The notes beneath the pieces are model-generated. The model saw nothing but the letters and a program-made list of their open reading frames with translations. It ran no database searches and was not told the DNA's origin. Source: Lewinella sp038528965 (GTDB taxonomy: Bacteria > Bacteroidota > Bacteroidia > Chitinophagales > Saprospiraceae). From it: a DNA stretch of 64,000 nt. Made by a program: the position numbers and the translations under genes. Shown piece by piece: positions 36,001 to 43,393 of this stretch. Each line of letters starts with the position of its first letter. Position 1 is the first letter of the stretch. The stretch lies in contig JBCBEC010000003.1 of assembly GCA_038528965.1 (NCBI GenBank), positions 186,001 through 250,000 of the forward strand, written 5' to 3'.

Positions 36001-36280
36001 CAATTGCTGGGATAATGTACACATCAGTATTGCCATCATACTCGGCGCTGAAGGCGATCCATTGCCCATCATCCGAGAAATGTGGTAACGATTCATAGCC
36101 ATCATCAGTCGTTAATCGAACTGCTCGACCACCGTCGCGATCCACTCGCCATAGGTCGTTAGCGTAAACAAAAGCAATGGCATCTGCTGAAACGGTAGGT
36201 TGACGAAGTAATTGGGTGCCTTGGGCTAGTAATGACATGGTGCCAAAGAGCCAGAGGCAAGAAAGTAGGAATCTCATCAT
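33050..36280 (-). CDS. tricorn-like S41 peptidase with WD40/TolB-type propellers and PDZ domain
   Basis: Secreted peptidase of 1076 residues. A signal peptide (MMRFLLSCLWLFGTMSLLA) precedes two propeller domains built of repeats such as WSPDGSHIAYTDTDYNIWVI and WSPDSKWIAYAR (about 25-330 and 330-640). An acidic spacer (EEEVETEEEEGKEKNKEEV) follows, then a PDZ domain (about 780-860) and the S41 core with IDERNNGGGSAADY and nucleophile Ser957 in NERAGSGGD. The tricorn core degrades oligopeptides released by other proteases; Bacteroidota homologues are periplasmic. The adjacent Met at 36277 could equally be the start. Monocistronic. Confidence 0.92.
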   Translation of the reverse strand: MMRFLLSCLWLFGTMSLLAQGTQLLRQPTVSADAIAFVYANDLWRVDRDGGRAVRLTTDDGYESLPHFSDDGQWIAFSAEYDGNTDVYIIPAIGGEARRLTWHPGRDFVQGWTPDGEVLFRSGRASHPTQTNRLYAVSPKGGLPQSIGLPRAAYGEISSDGSKVAYVPITSWDPEWRNYRGGQAMPIWIVDLKTKELQRIPQPTQERHLDPVWWDGKVYYLSERDYASNIWMFDPATGAEEQMTFHKDFDVKSLDAFRDAIVYEQGGYLHLLDPITKATEQLAVEVRGDFTFARPRWEDVRSQSWQNVQISPSGKRALMEHRGEIFTIPKEKGTWRNLTNSPGEADRYPVWSPLGDQIAWFSDKSGEYELQVADQQGKVSNTFSLPNPTFYFRPVWSPDGSHIAYTDTDYNIWVINLESGVSKKVDTDRYAHPNRAMNPVWSPDSKWIAYARQLESHFKAAFAYEVATERRIQLTDGMADVITPVWDQGGKYLYFMASTDYGLNSGWLDMSSYDPQVNQSLYCLVLSAEDSSPTYVESDEEEVETEEEEGKEKNKEEVSVRIDPTGLAQRIVPLGLVDGNFIGLLSAPAGNVLVLERVDGSPGSKLHNYSLEKREAELYLEGIRAAQTSFDGGQLLYRKGSSWHLTSAKKKPKAGDDKLSADVKILLDPQAEYHQIFREGWRYMRDFLYVDNIHGAPWDQVYEWYSPWINHVRHRTDLNYVVDIMSGEVAIGHSYVSGGDMPDTDRVPGGLLGCDFEVADQHYRISKIYTGEQWNPEVKAPLHQPGLDVSAGDFLLAINGQALSASDNPYRLLEQTSGRATTITVADDAAGTNSRDLLVEPVRSENQLRTWDWIEGNRRRVAELSDNQLAYVYVPNTGQRGFTYFNRYYFAQQDRKGAIIDERNNGGGSAADYMIDIMSRKLFGYFNSKANDRRPWTTPMAGIWGPKVMIINERAGSGGDLLPYMFRAAEIGPLVGTRTWGGLVGTWDTPRFIDGGRMVAPRGGFFDTDVEWAVEGEGVAPDIEVIQDPKTVLEGRDPQLERAVEEALKLLQEDRFELPKDPADPVRWKRPDGFKE

Positions 36281-36464
36281 GATTGAATTGGTAAGGACGA
36301 TATGGCTGTAAATATAGTGATCTGAACGACTAGGTCAGGAATGTTGATTTGAGTGCCTGGATAATTGAATTATTTGGATTGGTTGAGTTAGTTGGGTTGA
36401 GTGGATTGGTTGTATTAAATGAAATAGGTAATATTAGAACTATAAAACGAACACCCTGCGTAAA

Positions 36465-36824
36465 ATGGCAGAACATATTAAAACTGGTGATTGCCAGGAA
36501 TACTATTTCGAGGAGCGTTGCTTTATCCGTGAAATAATCAACACCGCAGATTCTCCCAATTTATCCATTGCGCAAGCGCGGGTGGAACCGGGCGTAACTA
36601 CTGTTTGGCATAGCCTAAAGGGAATGGAGCTGTATTACATTTTAAGTGGTGAAGGCTTGGCAGAAATTGCCGCGCAGCAATACCCCGTTGGTGCTGGTGA
36701 TCTAATTCGCATCGAGGCGGGAGAAAGGCAACGGATTACCAATACGGGCCAGCAAGATCTCTTATTCCTAGCTATCTGCACCCCTCGCTTTATTCCCAAA
36801 AATTATACCGACTTAGAGGCTTAA
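36465..36824 (+). CDS. small cupin-fold protein
   Basis: A 119-residue single-domain cupin. Motif 1 is partly present (VWHSLKGMELYYILSGEGLAEI, with one His and a Glu) and motif 2 is YPVGAGDLIRIEAGERQRITNTG. The last metal His of motif 2 is replaced (QRITN), so metal binding may be weak or absent. Function unknown; such proteins often bind sugars or act as isomerases. It ends four bases into the convergent pentapeptide gene. Confidence 0.82.
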   Translation: MAEHIKTGDCQEYYFEERCFIREIINTADSPNLSIAQARVEPGVTTVWHSLKGMELYYILSGEGLAEIAAQQYPVGAGDLIRIEAGERQRITNTGQQDLLFLAICTPRFIPKNYTDLEA

Positions 36825-37396
36825 TCCTCAATTTTTAGGCCGTAGTGCGCTAATAAGCCGCTCAAATTGGACGCTGAAAATTGAGCTCCTTTAAGGCGGT
36901 TTTCTTCCGGATTAATCAAAAAATGAATTGCGGTGCGAAAATCAGCACCTTCTAGATTGGTGTATTCAAACTGACTACGCGATAAATCACTTTTCTCAAA
37001 GCTGGCTTTGGATAAATCTGCCTCTCTAAAGTCTGCTTCCCGAATTTGGCATTCAAAGAAGCTGGTTCTTGGGATCGGGAGCCCCACAAAGGAGGAAAAA
37101 TCAAGCACGCACTGCTCAAATTTTAGCTCCAGGCGAAAAGTACGACAGGCCGAAAAATGGATACCTAGTAGCTTAGACCGCAGAAACTCCACCTCCTGCA
37201 AAGCAGTTTCCGTCAGTTCCACATTGCTGAGATCACAGTCCTCAAACTGGCATTCGGTAAACCGAAAACCACTAAGGTTTAAGCCCGTAAACTGACAACT
37301 GGAAAAGCGGCAGTTATCGTAGGTTCCGGCCGATAGTGCTTCCGCTAAGAAATCTCTTTGCTGGTAATGTTCGTCTGCAAAAAGGGTAGCGCTCAT
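36821..37396 (-). CDS. pentapeptide repeat protein, Qnr-like
   Basis: A 191-residue right-handed quadrilateral beta-helix protein from ATG 37396; 41 codons upstream are open but read through promoter-like sequence. Units of the A(D/N)LxX type run from about residue 25 to 150 (CRFSSCQFTGLNLSGFRFTE, FREADLSKASFEKSDL). The C-terminal INPEENRLKGAQFSASNLSGLLAHYGLKI closely resembles the C-terminus of Qnr proteins, DNA mimics that protect gyrase from quinolones. Whether this one does so cannot be told from sequence. Confidence 0.82.
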   Translation of the reverse strand: MSATLFADEHYQQRDFLAEALSAGTYDNCRFSSCQFTGLNLSGFRFTECQFEDCDLSNVELTETALQEVEFLRSKLLGIHFSACRTFRLELKFEQCVLDFSSFVGLPIPRTSFFECQIREADFREADLSKASFEKSDLSRSQFEYTNLEGADFRTAIHFLINPEENRLKGAQFSASNLSGLLAHYGLKIED

Positions 37397-37527
37397 CTGT
37401 ATCGTATTTGAAAAGGCGGAAGTGGTTTCAGTTGAGTAATTGCTATGGCCTCCGCCAGATCCGAGTGAAAGATAGGTCATATAGCATTGGCATTCAGCAC
37501 ATTCAGTGTCAATTTCCAAAATATTAT

Positions 37528-37535
37528 TACCTTTG
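37528..37535 (+). promoter_or_regulatory. candidate -7 element upstream of the small outer-membrane protein
   Basis: TACCTTTG matches TAnnTTTG. The leader to ATG 37696 would be about 150 bases, so this is a tentative assignment. Confidence 0.35.
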
Positions 37536-37695
37536 CAATCGTAACTATTCTACTGCTCTAATCAGGGCAATACTATACTTCACTATCAAAAGGCTGGATT
37601 TTCGCAACCGCTACTAAGGTGGCTATGCTGTTCTATGTACTAGCCTCTCGCAAGCGTGCATGTCAACCCTATTTATTCATATACATCCTAAAATC

Positions 37696-38214
37696 ATGAC
37701 ACCTATTCGTTTATTCCTATTTTCCCTATTAATTAGCAGTGTTGCATTGTGTAACCTGCAAGCTCAGAGCTATCAACAGGCAATCGGCCTGCGCCTGGGC
37801 GTCCCCGTTTCCGCTTCCTACAAGTTCTTTTTAGAGGGCACCAATAATGCCATTGAAGGCTTTGTCAGTTACGACCAGGCTAAGTTTCAGGGTTCTGGTT
37901 GGAGCTGGATTAGTATTGGCGGCGGTTATCAAATACACAATGATCTTTCATCGGTTACAGATGGACTACAATGGTATTATGGCGCCGGAGCCGCTATGTT
38001 CCTTTGGACTTTTGACAGTGATTTTTCTGTGGTGGCCGATCAAGCTAGTTTATCCGTTGGCCTGTTGGGCTTCATTGGTTTAGACTACAAGATTCCGAAC
38101 GCCCCCGTCAACGTATCTGCCGACTGGGTTCCTACTCTGTTTCTAAATGGCTTTGACAGTGGCTTTGGAGCGGGCTACGGTGCCATAGCAGTACGCTACA
38201 TCCTTAAGGAATAA
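37696..38214 (+). CDS. small outer-membrane beta-barrel-like protein
   Basis: A 172-residue protein from ATG 37696, the start giving a signal peptide (MTPIRLFLFSLLISSVALCN ... QAQS). The mature part alternates aromatic and small residues (AIGLRLGVPVSASYKFFLEG, WISIGGGYQIHND, WYYGAGAAMFLWTF, YGAIAVRYIL) as in 8-stranded barrels. No enzyme motif. Role unknown. It ends before a strong terminator shared with convergent ribA. Confidence 0.75.
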   Translation: MTPIRLFLFSLLISSVALCNLQAQSYQQAIGLRLGVPVSASYKFFLEGTNNAIEGFVSYDQAKFQGSGWSWISIGGGYQIHNDLSSVTDGLQWYYGAGAAMFLWTFDSDFSVVADQASLSVGLLGFIGLDYKIPNAPVNVSADWVPTLFLNGFDSGFGAGYGAIAVRYILKE

Positions 38215-38248
38215 GAACACCCTATCCCTAAACATATCACAACCCTTT

Positions 38249-38281
38249 TCCCGGACCTTGTCAAAGGCTCGGGATTTTTTA
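38249..38281 (+). terminator. intrinsic terminator of the small outer-membrane protein gene
   Basis: TCCCG/CGGGA and CCTT/AAGG pairs with a small internal loop (38249-38274), followed by TTTTTTATT. Confidence 0.8.
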
Positions 38282-38297
38282 TTGAAAGAAGGAAAGA

Positions 38298-38900
38298 TTA
38301 AAACAGATCAAACAAATGCCCCATATCCATCTGCTTTGTCTTCAGATAATCCGCATTCTCAGCTTGGGGAGGGATAATGATTGGAACGCGGGAAAGGACC
38401 TCTACCACAGATTGGTCAAGCGCATTGATCTTTTCCGGATTATTCGTCAATAGATGCAGCTGTTTAACACCGAGATCACGTAGCATCGCTACCGCAATTC
38501 CGTACTGGCGGCCGTCCACCTCAAGACCGAGGTGAATGTTGGCATCAATAGTATTTAAGCCCTGATCCTGTAACTGGTAGGCTTTGAGCTTGTTGATAAT
38601 ACCAATCCCCCTACCCTCTTGGCGGAGATATAGAAGCATGCCTTGAGCCTCAGCAATGTGTTGGAAAGCGTAATGAAGCTGTTCACCACAGTCGCATCGC
38701 TTGGAACCGAAAAGATCACCCGTAATGCACTCCGAGTGCAGACGCACCAGTGCGGGCTTACTGGCATCAAAGTGCTCGTGTACCATGGCAATATGAGGCA
38801 TCCACTCTTCTTCGCTTTCAGCGTAGGCCACCATACGAAAATTACCCCAGGGGGTGGGAATTAAGGCCTCAGCCTGTCGCTTGATGCTGTGTTCAGACAT
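38298..38900 (-). CDS. ribA: GTP cyclohydrolase II
   Basis: First enzyme of riboflavin synthesis: GTP to 2,5-diamino-6-ribosylamino-pyrimidinone phosphate, formate and pyrophosphate. The zinc site CITGDLFGSKRCDCGEQ, the LRQEGRGIGI loop and DANIHLGLEVDGRQYGIAV are all present. This is the stand-alone form, not the ribBA fusion. I chose ATG 38900 (MSEHSIKRQ, 200 residues) because the promoter at 38947 would leave only about five bases before the next upstream ATG (38936). The frame is open further upstream to 39023. Confidence 0.93.
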   Translation of the reverse strand: MSEHSIKRQAEALIPTPWGNFRMVAYAESEEEWMPHIAMVHEHFDASKPALVRLHSECITGDLFGSKRCDCGEQLHYAFQHIAEAQGMLLYLRQEGRGIGIINKLKAYQLQDQGLNTIDANIHLGLEVDGRQYGIAVAMLRDLGVKQLHLLTNNPEKINALDQSVVEVLSRVPIIIPPQAENADYLKTKQMDMGHLFDLF

Positions 38901-38946
38901 GCTTGGATGCGTGATAATTTCCGCTTTCAGCTCCATAAGGATTGTG

Positions 38947-38975
38947 CAAAAGTAATGAAATAGCAACAAGCGCAA
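38947..38975 (-). promoter_or_regulatory. ribA promoter
   Basis: Read leftward: TTG (38975-38973), an 18-base spacer, TACTTTTG (38954-38947). The expected start near 38941 decides the ribA start codon. Confidence 0.6.
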
Positions 38976-39001
38976 TCCCGCTTTGGTTGCTTCAAAAAAG
39001 C

Positions 39002-39044
39002 AGAAAACAAAATACCCGCTCACAATACTGTCAGCGGGTATTTT
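39002..39044 (-). terminator. terminator of the OmpA-family gene
   Basis: A perfect 12-base stem (39033-39044 with 39009-39020) and a 12-base loop, followed on the minus strand by TTGTTTTC. It lies between the ompA-like stop and the ribA promoter. Confidence 0.8.
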
Positions 39045-39064
39045 GGGATAAGCTTAGGGGTTCA

Positions 39065-40531
39065 TTAATAACCGTTGATCTCGCGTTGGTTAAGACCAGA
39101 AGGTGGGTCCTGCTCGAAGTCTGATGCTCCAGCTACGCTAAACTCTACCCGACGGTTCATAAAGCTACCTCCAGCAGGTACTAGTGCCTCTTCCTGGCCT
39201 TTGTACTGGATTACCAGACGACCACGGCCAATACCGTGTTGTTTCACCAAGTGATTGACAATAGCCGCAGAACGTTGGAAACTCAAGTTTTCATTATGAG
39301 CCTCTGGCCCGGTTTGATCTGTATGTCCGATAATCAGTAATCTCATCTCTTGATTCGACTTCATCATACGGGCAATACTCGCTAATGTACCGTAGTCTGA
39401 GTACTTGATCTGATAACTGTCCACGCCAAAGTGGATCATTGGCAAGAACCATTCGGCTACATTGCTCTTTGGCTCAGTAAGACCGTACTTGCTCAGTGAT
39501 TCGTCGATCATCTCTTGCACTCGGTCTTCGGTCACACCACCACCGTTCGGTCCGCCACCAATAGGATTAACCACTACGCCATCTTCGTTTACGCGCTCAC
39601 CCGCACGTGGTGGGTAGTACGGTTCTACATCCTTGTAATCTGGCACACCATCCTTGTCGCTATCCAGCGTACGGCCCTTGGTATCCACTGGTACATCAGC
39701 AGGTGTGTTGGGTTCCTGATCAATGGCGTCAATTACACCATCCTGATCGGTATCCGCCAGCGCCTGGTCTTGACGGCGTTGCACGGCATCAATACTAGCC
39801 ATTACATCTTCACCTAAGCTACCCCAGTAAAGGGGCTCGCTGCGGGTAGCCGGACTACCCAAATTGAAATTCATTTGTAGACTCGTCCAGTTCAGAATAT
39901 CTCCAGCTACAGAACGGCTACCGTCTGAGCCCTCGCGGTTGATACCATCCAGTAAGTCACTACGTGTACCAAGCAGACCAAAAGCTTGGTGCTCGATACC
40001 AACGTTGATTTTGTTACTTAAGCGGAAGGCAATTCCTGCTCCAGCAGCAAGATGCGGAGCAGTAGAACGCTCTACAATATCCTTACGGGGAATATTTGGA
40101 GTCTGGCCAGGTGTCATGAATTCCGCTTCGTAGGAATTTAGTCCGCCGCCGACCATTGCATAGAGATTAACTTTCTTCTTGGGGCGGTCCAGTCTTACAC
40201 TATTTAAGCTAAAGACACCGAATATCGAACCGGAAGTCCAACTGTTTTCGAATTCCCACAAATCGTTACCGTCTTTACCCTGCCCATTGGCTTTACCCAT
40301 TGTGAGATCTAGGCGTAGAGAAAACAAGTAATCAGTGGCTTTACGTAAGTGAATACCGTAGGCATAACCAAATTCGCGCTCGATTTCACCGGCAACAAAC
40401 AGGTAGCCGCCTTGTACGCCCAGTTCCAGCATATCTTTTGGCTTAGAAGTAGGAACGCCAGCGCTTTGCGCTTGTAAACCTGCAGTGGCGATTAAAAAGC
40501 AGGCGATAAGGAGTAGTGTGATCTTTTTCAT
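39065..40531 (-). CDS. OmpA family outer-membrane protein with calcium-binding-type repeats
   Basis: A 488-residue protein from ATG 40531, where the signal peptide starts (MKKITLLLIACFLIATAGLQAQ). The N-terminal half (about 25-240) is a barrel-like domain. Then come thrombospondin-3-like acidic repeats (DTDQDGVIDAIDQEPN, DSDKDGVPDYKDVEP, about 260-310). The OmpA/Pal peptidoglycan-binding domain is at about 370-475, with IIGHTDQTGPEAHNENLSFQRS and GFM-like NRRVEFSV. It should link the outer membrane to peptidoglycan. It has a promoter 180 bases upstream and a long structured leader. Confidence 0.92.
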   Translation of the reverse strand: MKKITLLLIACFLIATAGLQAQSAGVPTSKPKDMLELGVQGGYLFVAGEIEREFGYAYGIHLRKATDYLFSLRLDLTMGKANGQGKDGNDLWEFENSWTSGSIFGVFSLNSVRLDRPKKKVNLYAMVGGGLNSYEAEFMTPGQTPNIPRKDIVERSTAPHLAAGAGIAFRLSNKINVGIEHQAFGLLGTRSDLLDGINREGSDGSRSVAGDILNWTSLQMNFNLGSPATRSEPLYWGSLGEDVMASIDAVQRRQDQALADTDQDGVIDAIDQEPNTPADVPVDTKGRTLDSDKDGVPDYKDVEPYYPPRAGERVNEDGVVVNPIGGGPNGGGVTEDRVQEMIDESLSKYGLTEPKSNVAEWFLPMIHFGVDSYQIKYSDYGTLASIARMMKSNQEMRLLIIGHTDQTGPEAHNENLSFQRSAAIVNHLVKQHGIGRGRLVIQYKGQEEALVPAGGSFMNRRVEFSVAGASDFEQDPPSGLNQREINGY

Positions 40532-40584
40532 TCCAGGGATAATTGAAGTCAAGTCCATGTTCAAGGGTTCTTGTTTTTGGGTAA

Positions 40585-40617
40585 AATAGAAAAGGCCTGA
40601 CCCTGACGGTCGAGCCT
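40585..40617 (-). terminator. terminator-like hairpin inside the OmpA gene leader
   Basis: On the minus strand, AGGC/GCCT and GACC/GGTC pairs with a small internal loop (40617-40593) are followed by TTTTCTATTTT. It sits about 95 bases downstream of the promoter and about 60 bases before the start codon, where it could attenuate transcription or end a small RNA. Confidence 0.5.
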
Positions 40618-40711
40618 ATCGTGCTTTATCTTTTGACAACTTGGTCCAAACTTGTGTAGTTTTTGGGTAACATTACGTTTAGGTACGACCTCGCAATGCT
40701 CTTTGTTTCAA

Positions 40712-40744
40712 CAAAGATATTGTTAATTTCCCTCCGCCACCAAA
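40712..40744 (-). promoter_or_regulatory. promoter of the OmpA-family gene (or of a leader RNA)
   Basis: Read leftward: TTTG (40744-40741), a 21-base spacer, TATCTTTG (40719-40712), a full consensus match. The start would be near 40705. Confidence 0.7.
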
Positions 40745-40816
40745 AATTGGGCCAAAAAAGCCCTATTTGAGCACGGCCAAGCCCAAGTCTTTGAATCTAT
40801 TGACGTAGAAACGACG

Positions 40817-42046
40817 CTAAAGTAACTGCTGCAAAGCCAAATCTAGTGCCGTATGTGAAATACCCGTTGGGCTTGGATCCTTATCATAGACTGCCTGCAA
40901 TGCTTGGCGAATAGTGGCCGAGACATCACCAAATATGGCAACATCCGTTAGCTCCACATCTGCTTGCATCAAATACGCAAAGACCCGGGCCATCCCACAA
41001 TTGGCAATAAAATCCGGAATAAGCGCAATGTCATTATCAAGTGCCGTGGCGGTAGGCCCAAAAAATACGCCATCATCCGAAAAAGGTACGTTAGCACCAC
41101 AGGCGATGACTTCAATGCCGCCTGCGCGCAACTGAGCAACCTGCTCAGGAGTGACTAACTTGGAAGCGGCGCCCGGAATGAAAATATCCGCTCCTAATGA
41201 CCAAATGCGTTCATTAATTTCATCGAAAGGTAACATACCCTCCACTTTGAGCGCATTACCGTCCTTTTGCATAACCAGTTGCTTTACTTCTTCTACGCCC
41301 AGTCCTTCCTCAGAAATAATCCCTCCGACCCGGTCAATGATGCCAATAATCTTGATTCCCTGGAGCGTAAGGTAAGAAGCCGCCGTAGCCGCCACGTTGC
41401 CCCAGCCCTGAATAATGGCCGTTTTGCCGTCCGCGATACCTTGTTGAAAAATATCAAAATACTGGCGGACTGATTCGGCTACGCCATAACCCGTAATCAG
41501 ATCCGCTACCGCAAACTTGTGTGGTCCCTCCGGCACGTAATTAACGTCTTCCACTATTTTTGTGCAGCCATAACGCAACTGCCCAATGATGCTAATCTTA
41601 TCTCCGGGGCGAGAATTAAAATGACCATTAACAATCCCTTCCTGTGGGTGCCATAGCCCCAGATCTTCAGTAATTGGCACCACGTCACGCAATTCATCTA
41701 CGTTCAAATCTCCACCGGTACCATAGTAATTTTTCAGTAGTGGAATAACTGCAGCGTACCAGCGCTCCAGTACCTCTTGCCGGCGCGGATCACGAGGATC
41801 AAAGTTGATACCCGATTTTGCTCCGCCAATGGCGGGCCCCGCTACCGAAAACTTAATCTCCATCACCTTGGCAAGTGAGGTTACCTCATCCTTTGTTAAG
41901 CCCTTACGCATGCGGGTGCCGCCACCAGCTGCCCCATTGCGCAGGCTATTAATCACCACCCAGCCTTCGGCGCCAGTGGGCTCATCGTGCCATTCAAAGA
42001 CAATTTCCGGGCGCTTATCCCGGTAGCGTTGCAGTAATTCGTTCAT
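40817..42046 (-). CDS. Glu/Leu/Phe/Val dehydrogenase
   Basis: NAD(P)-dependent amino-acid dehydrogenase, 409 residues from ATG 42046 (a GTG seven codons upstream at 42067 is the other option). Catalytic lysines are in GGTRMRKGLT and GGAKSGINFDPRDP, the substrate Asp region in GTGGDLNVDEL, and the dinucleotide fold in IIQGWGNVAATAASYL. Near the end, ANCGMARVFAYLM carries part of the substrate pocket. Substrate choice between glutamate and branched-chain amino acids cannot be decided. It catalyses reversible oxidative deamination in the cytoplasm. Upstream is the divergent arginase-like gene. Confidence 0.92.
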   Translation of the reverse strand: MNELLQRYRDKRPEIVFEWHDEPTGAEGWVVINSLRNGAAGGGTRMRKGLTKDEVTSLAKVMEIKFSVAGPAIGGAKSGINFDPRDPRRQEVLERWYAAVIPLLKNYYGTGGDLNVDELRDVVPITEDLGLWHPQEGIVNGHFNSRPGDKISIIGQLRYGCTKIVEDVNYVPEGPHKFAVADLITGYGVAESVRQYFDIFQQGIADGKTAIIQGWGNVAATAASYLTLQGIKIIGIIDRVGGIISEEGLGVEEVKQLVMQKDGNALKVEGMLPFDEINERIWSLGADIFIPGAASKLVTPEQVAQLRAGGIEVIACGANVPFSDDGVFFGPTATALDNDIALIPDFIANCGMARVFAYLMQADVELTDVAIFGDVSATIRQALQAVYDKDPSPTGISHTALDLALQQLL

Positions 42047-42301
42047 CCTGGTTAGGCTTTGCGACACCCTCTACACTTTGACTAAAGGCTGTACGTATTG
42101 ATATAGATCGTTGGTTAAGCGATCCGCAAAGATAAGAAGGGGCAACAAATACTTGCCATGACAAGTAAATTCTTTTGTCTTGAAATCCTCAATGGGCTTC
42201 TACCCTACTGTCGAGATTTTTCTATTTTCGCTTTCGCGGAATAGTAGCATCCCAATGAGAGCTGGTTATTATTCCATCCACCTACTACACTAACTCATTA
42301 T

Positions 42302-43393
42302 ATGTTCGACCACTGGCTGGAAAAACCCTCCCCTCCACGAAATCTTCCAGAGTACACTTGGGGCAGTAATATCAACTTCTATCAAGGTGGAGAAGAAGTG
42401 CTCTCACCAGACCAATGTGTATTGATCGGCCTGGATTCCTCCGTTGCTGATGCGGTTCGGCAACAGCTCTACCCCATGGCCTGGGCTTTCTCAGATATGT
42501 CTATCTATGATCTGGGTAATTTGCGCAAAACCAGTATGGATTTCGTGATTCCTTTGCTCAGAGAGGTGATGGACAGCCGCTTGTTTCCCATTCTAATTGG
42601 GGGAAACCCACAGTTATTTTACGCTCAATTTCAGGCCTTCCTCAACCTGCGTGACCTGGTTAGCATGGTGTTGGTGGATGAGCGCGTACCCATTAGTACC
42701 GACCGTAAGAAATCTACGGAAAAGTACCTAAACCACCTCCTGCGTCATAGGCAGGAGAGTATCTTCCACCTGGGCTTAATTGGCCCACAAGCCCACTATA
42801 CCGATCCGGCTTTGTTTGATTGGCTACAAGAACACAACTACGAATACTTGCGCTTGGGACAGGCGCGCGAAGACCTGGCAGAAGTAGAGCCTCTTTTAAG
42901 AGATGCCGATATAATTGCACTACACCTTGACGCTCTGAAGCAAGCAGAAGCCCCCGGCCAACTTAACCCCAGTCCTAGCGGATTTTTCCTCGAGGAAGCA
43001 GCGCAACTTTGCCGCTACGCCGGCATGAGTGATAAGCTTCGTTCCTTTGGCATTTACGGCATTGATAGTAGCAGTAAGCGTAAATTGGCACCGACTGCCC
43101 AAACCGTAGCTCAGCTCATCTGGTACTTTACTGAGGGTTACTACCAGCGCCTGGGAGATTATCCCATTACCAATAAGGGATTGACAGAATATGTGGTGGA
43201 TTGGAAAGGCGAAGCCGAAAAGCTGACTTTCTGGAAAAGCCCTAAAAGTGGGCGTTGGTGGTTACAGGTTCCCGTAAAGACAAATCGTAAACAGCAACGC
43301 CATCGCTTGATTCCTTGCAGTTATAATGATTACAAAAAGGCTACTCAGCAAGAACTACCTGATCGCCTGTGGAACGCTTTTCGCAGATTTTAG
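42302..43393 (+). CDS. arginase/formimidoylglutamase-fold protein lacking the metal ligands
   Basis: A 363-residue protein of the ureohydrolase fold. Where active enzymes have GGDHS, DAHxDxR and SxDxDxxDP, this one has GGNPQLF, LVDERVP and LHLDALKQAEAP, so nearly all manganese ligands are gone. The overall strand-helix order and the GMSDKLRSFGIYGID segment remain family-like. It is therefore probably a non-catalytic relative. Such formimidoylglutamase-like genes are found near gliding/T9SS genes in Bacteroidota; here murF and gldJ follow. Its stop overlaps the murF stop region by four bases. Confidence 0.78.
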   Translation: MFDHWLEKPSPPRNLPEYTWGSNINFYQGGEEVLSPDQCVLIGLDSSVADAVRQQLYPMAWAFSDMSIYDLGNLRKTSMDFVIPLLREVMDSRLFPILIGGNPQLFYAQFQAFLNLRDLVSMVLVDERVPISTDRKKSTEKYLNHLLRHRQESIFHLGLIGPQAHYTDPALFDWLQEHNYEYLRLGQAREDLAEVEPLLRDADIIALHLDALKQAEAPGQLNPSPSGFFLEEAAQLCRYAGMSDKLRSFGIYGIDSSSKRKLAPTAQTVAQLIWYFTEGYYQRLGDYPITNKGLTEYVVDWKGEAEKLTFWKSPKSGRWWLQVPVKTNRKQQRHRLIPCSYNDYKKATQQELPDRLWNAFRRF

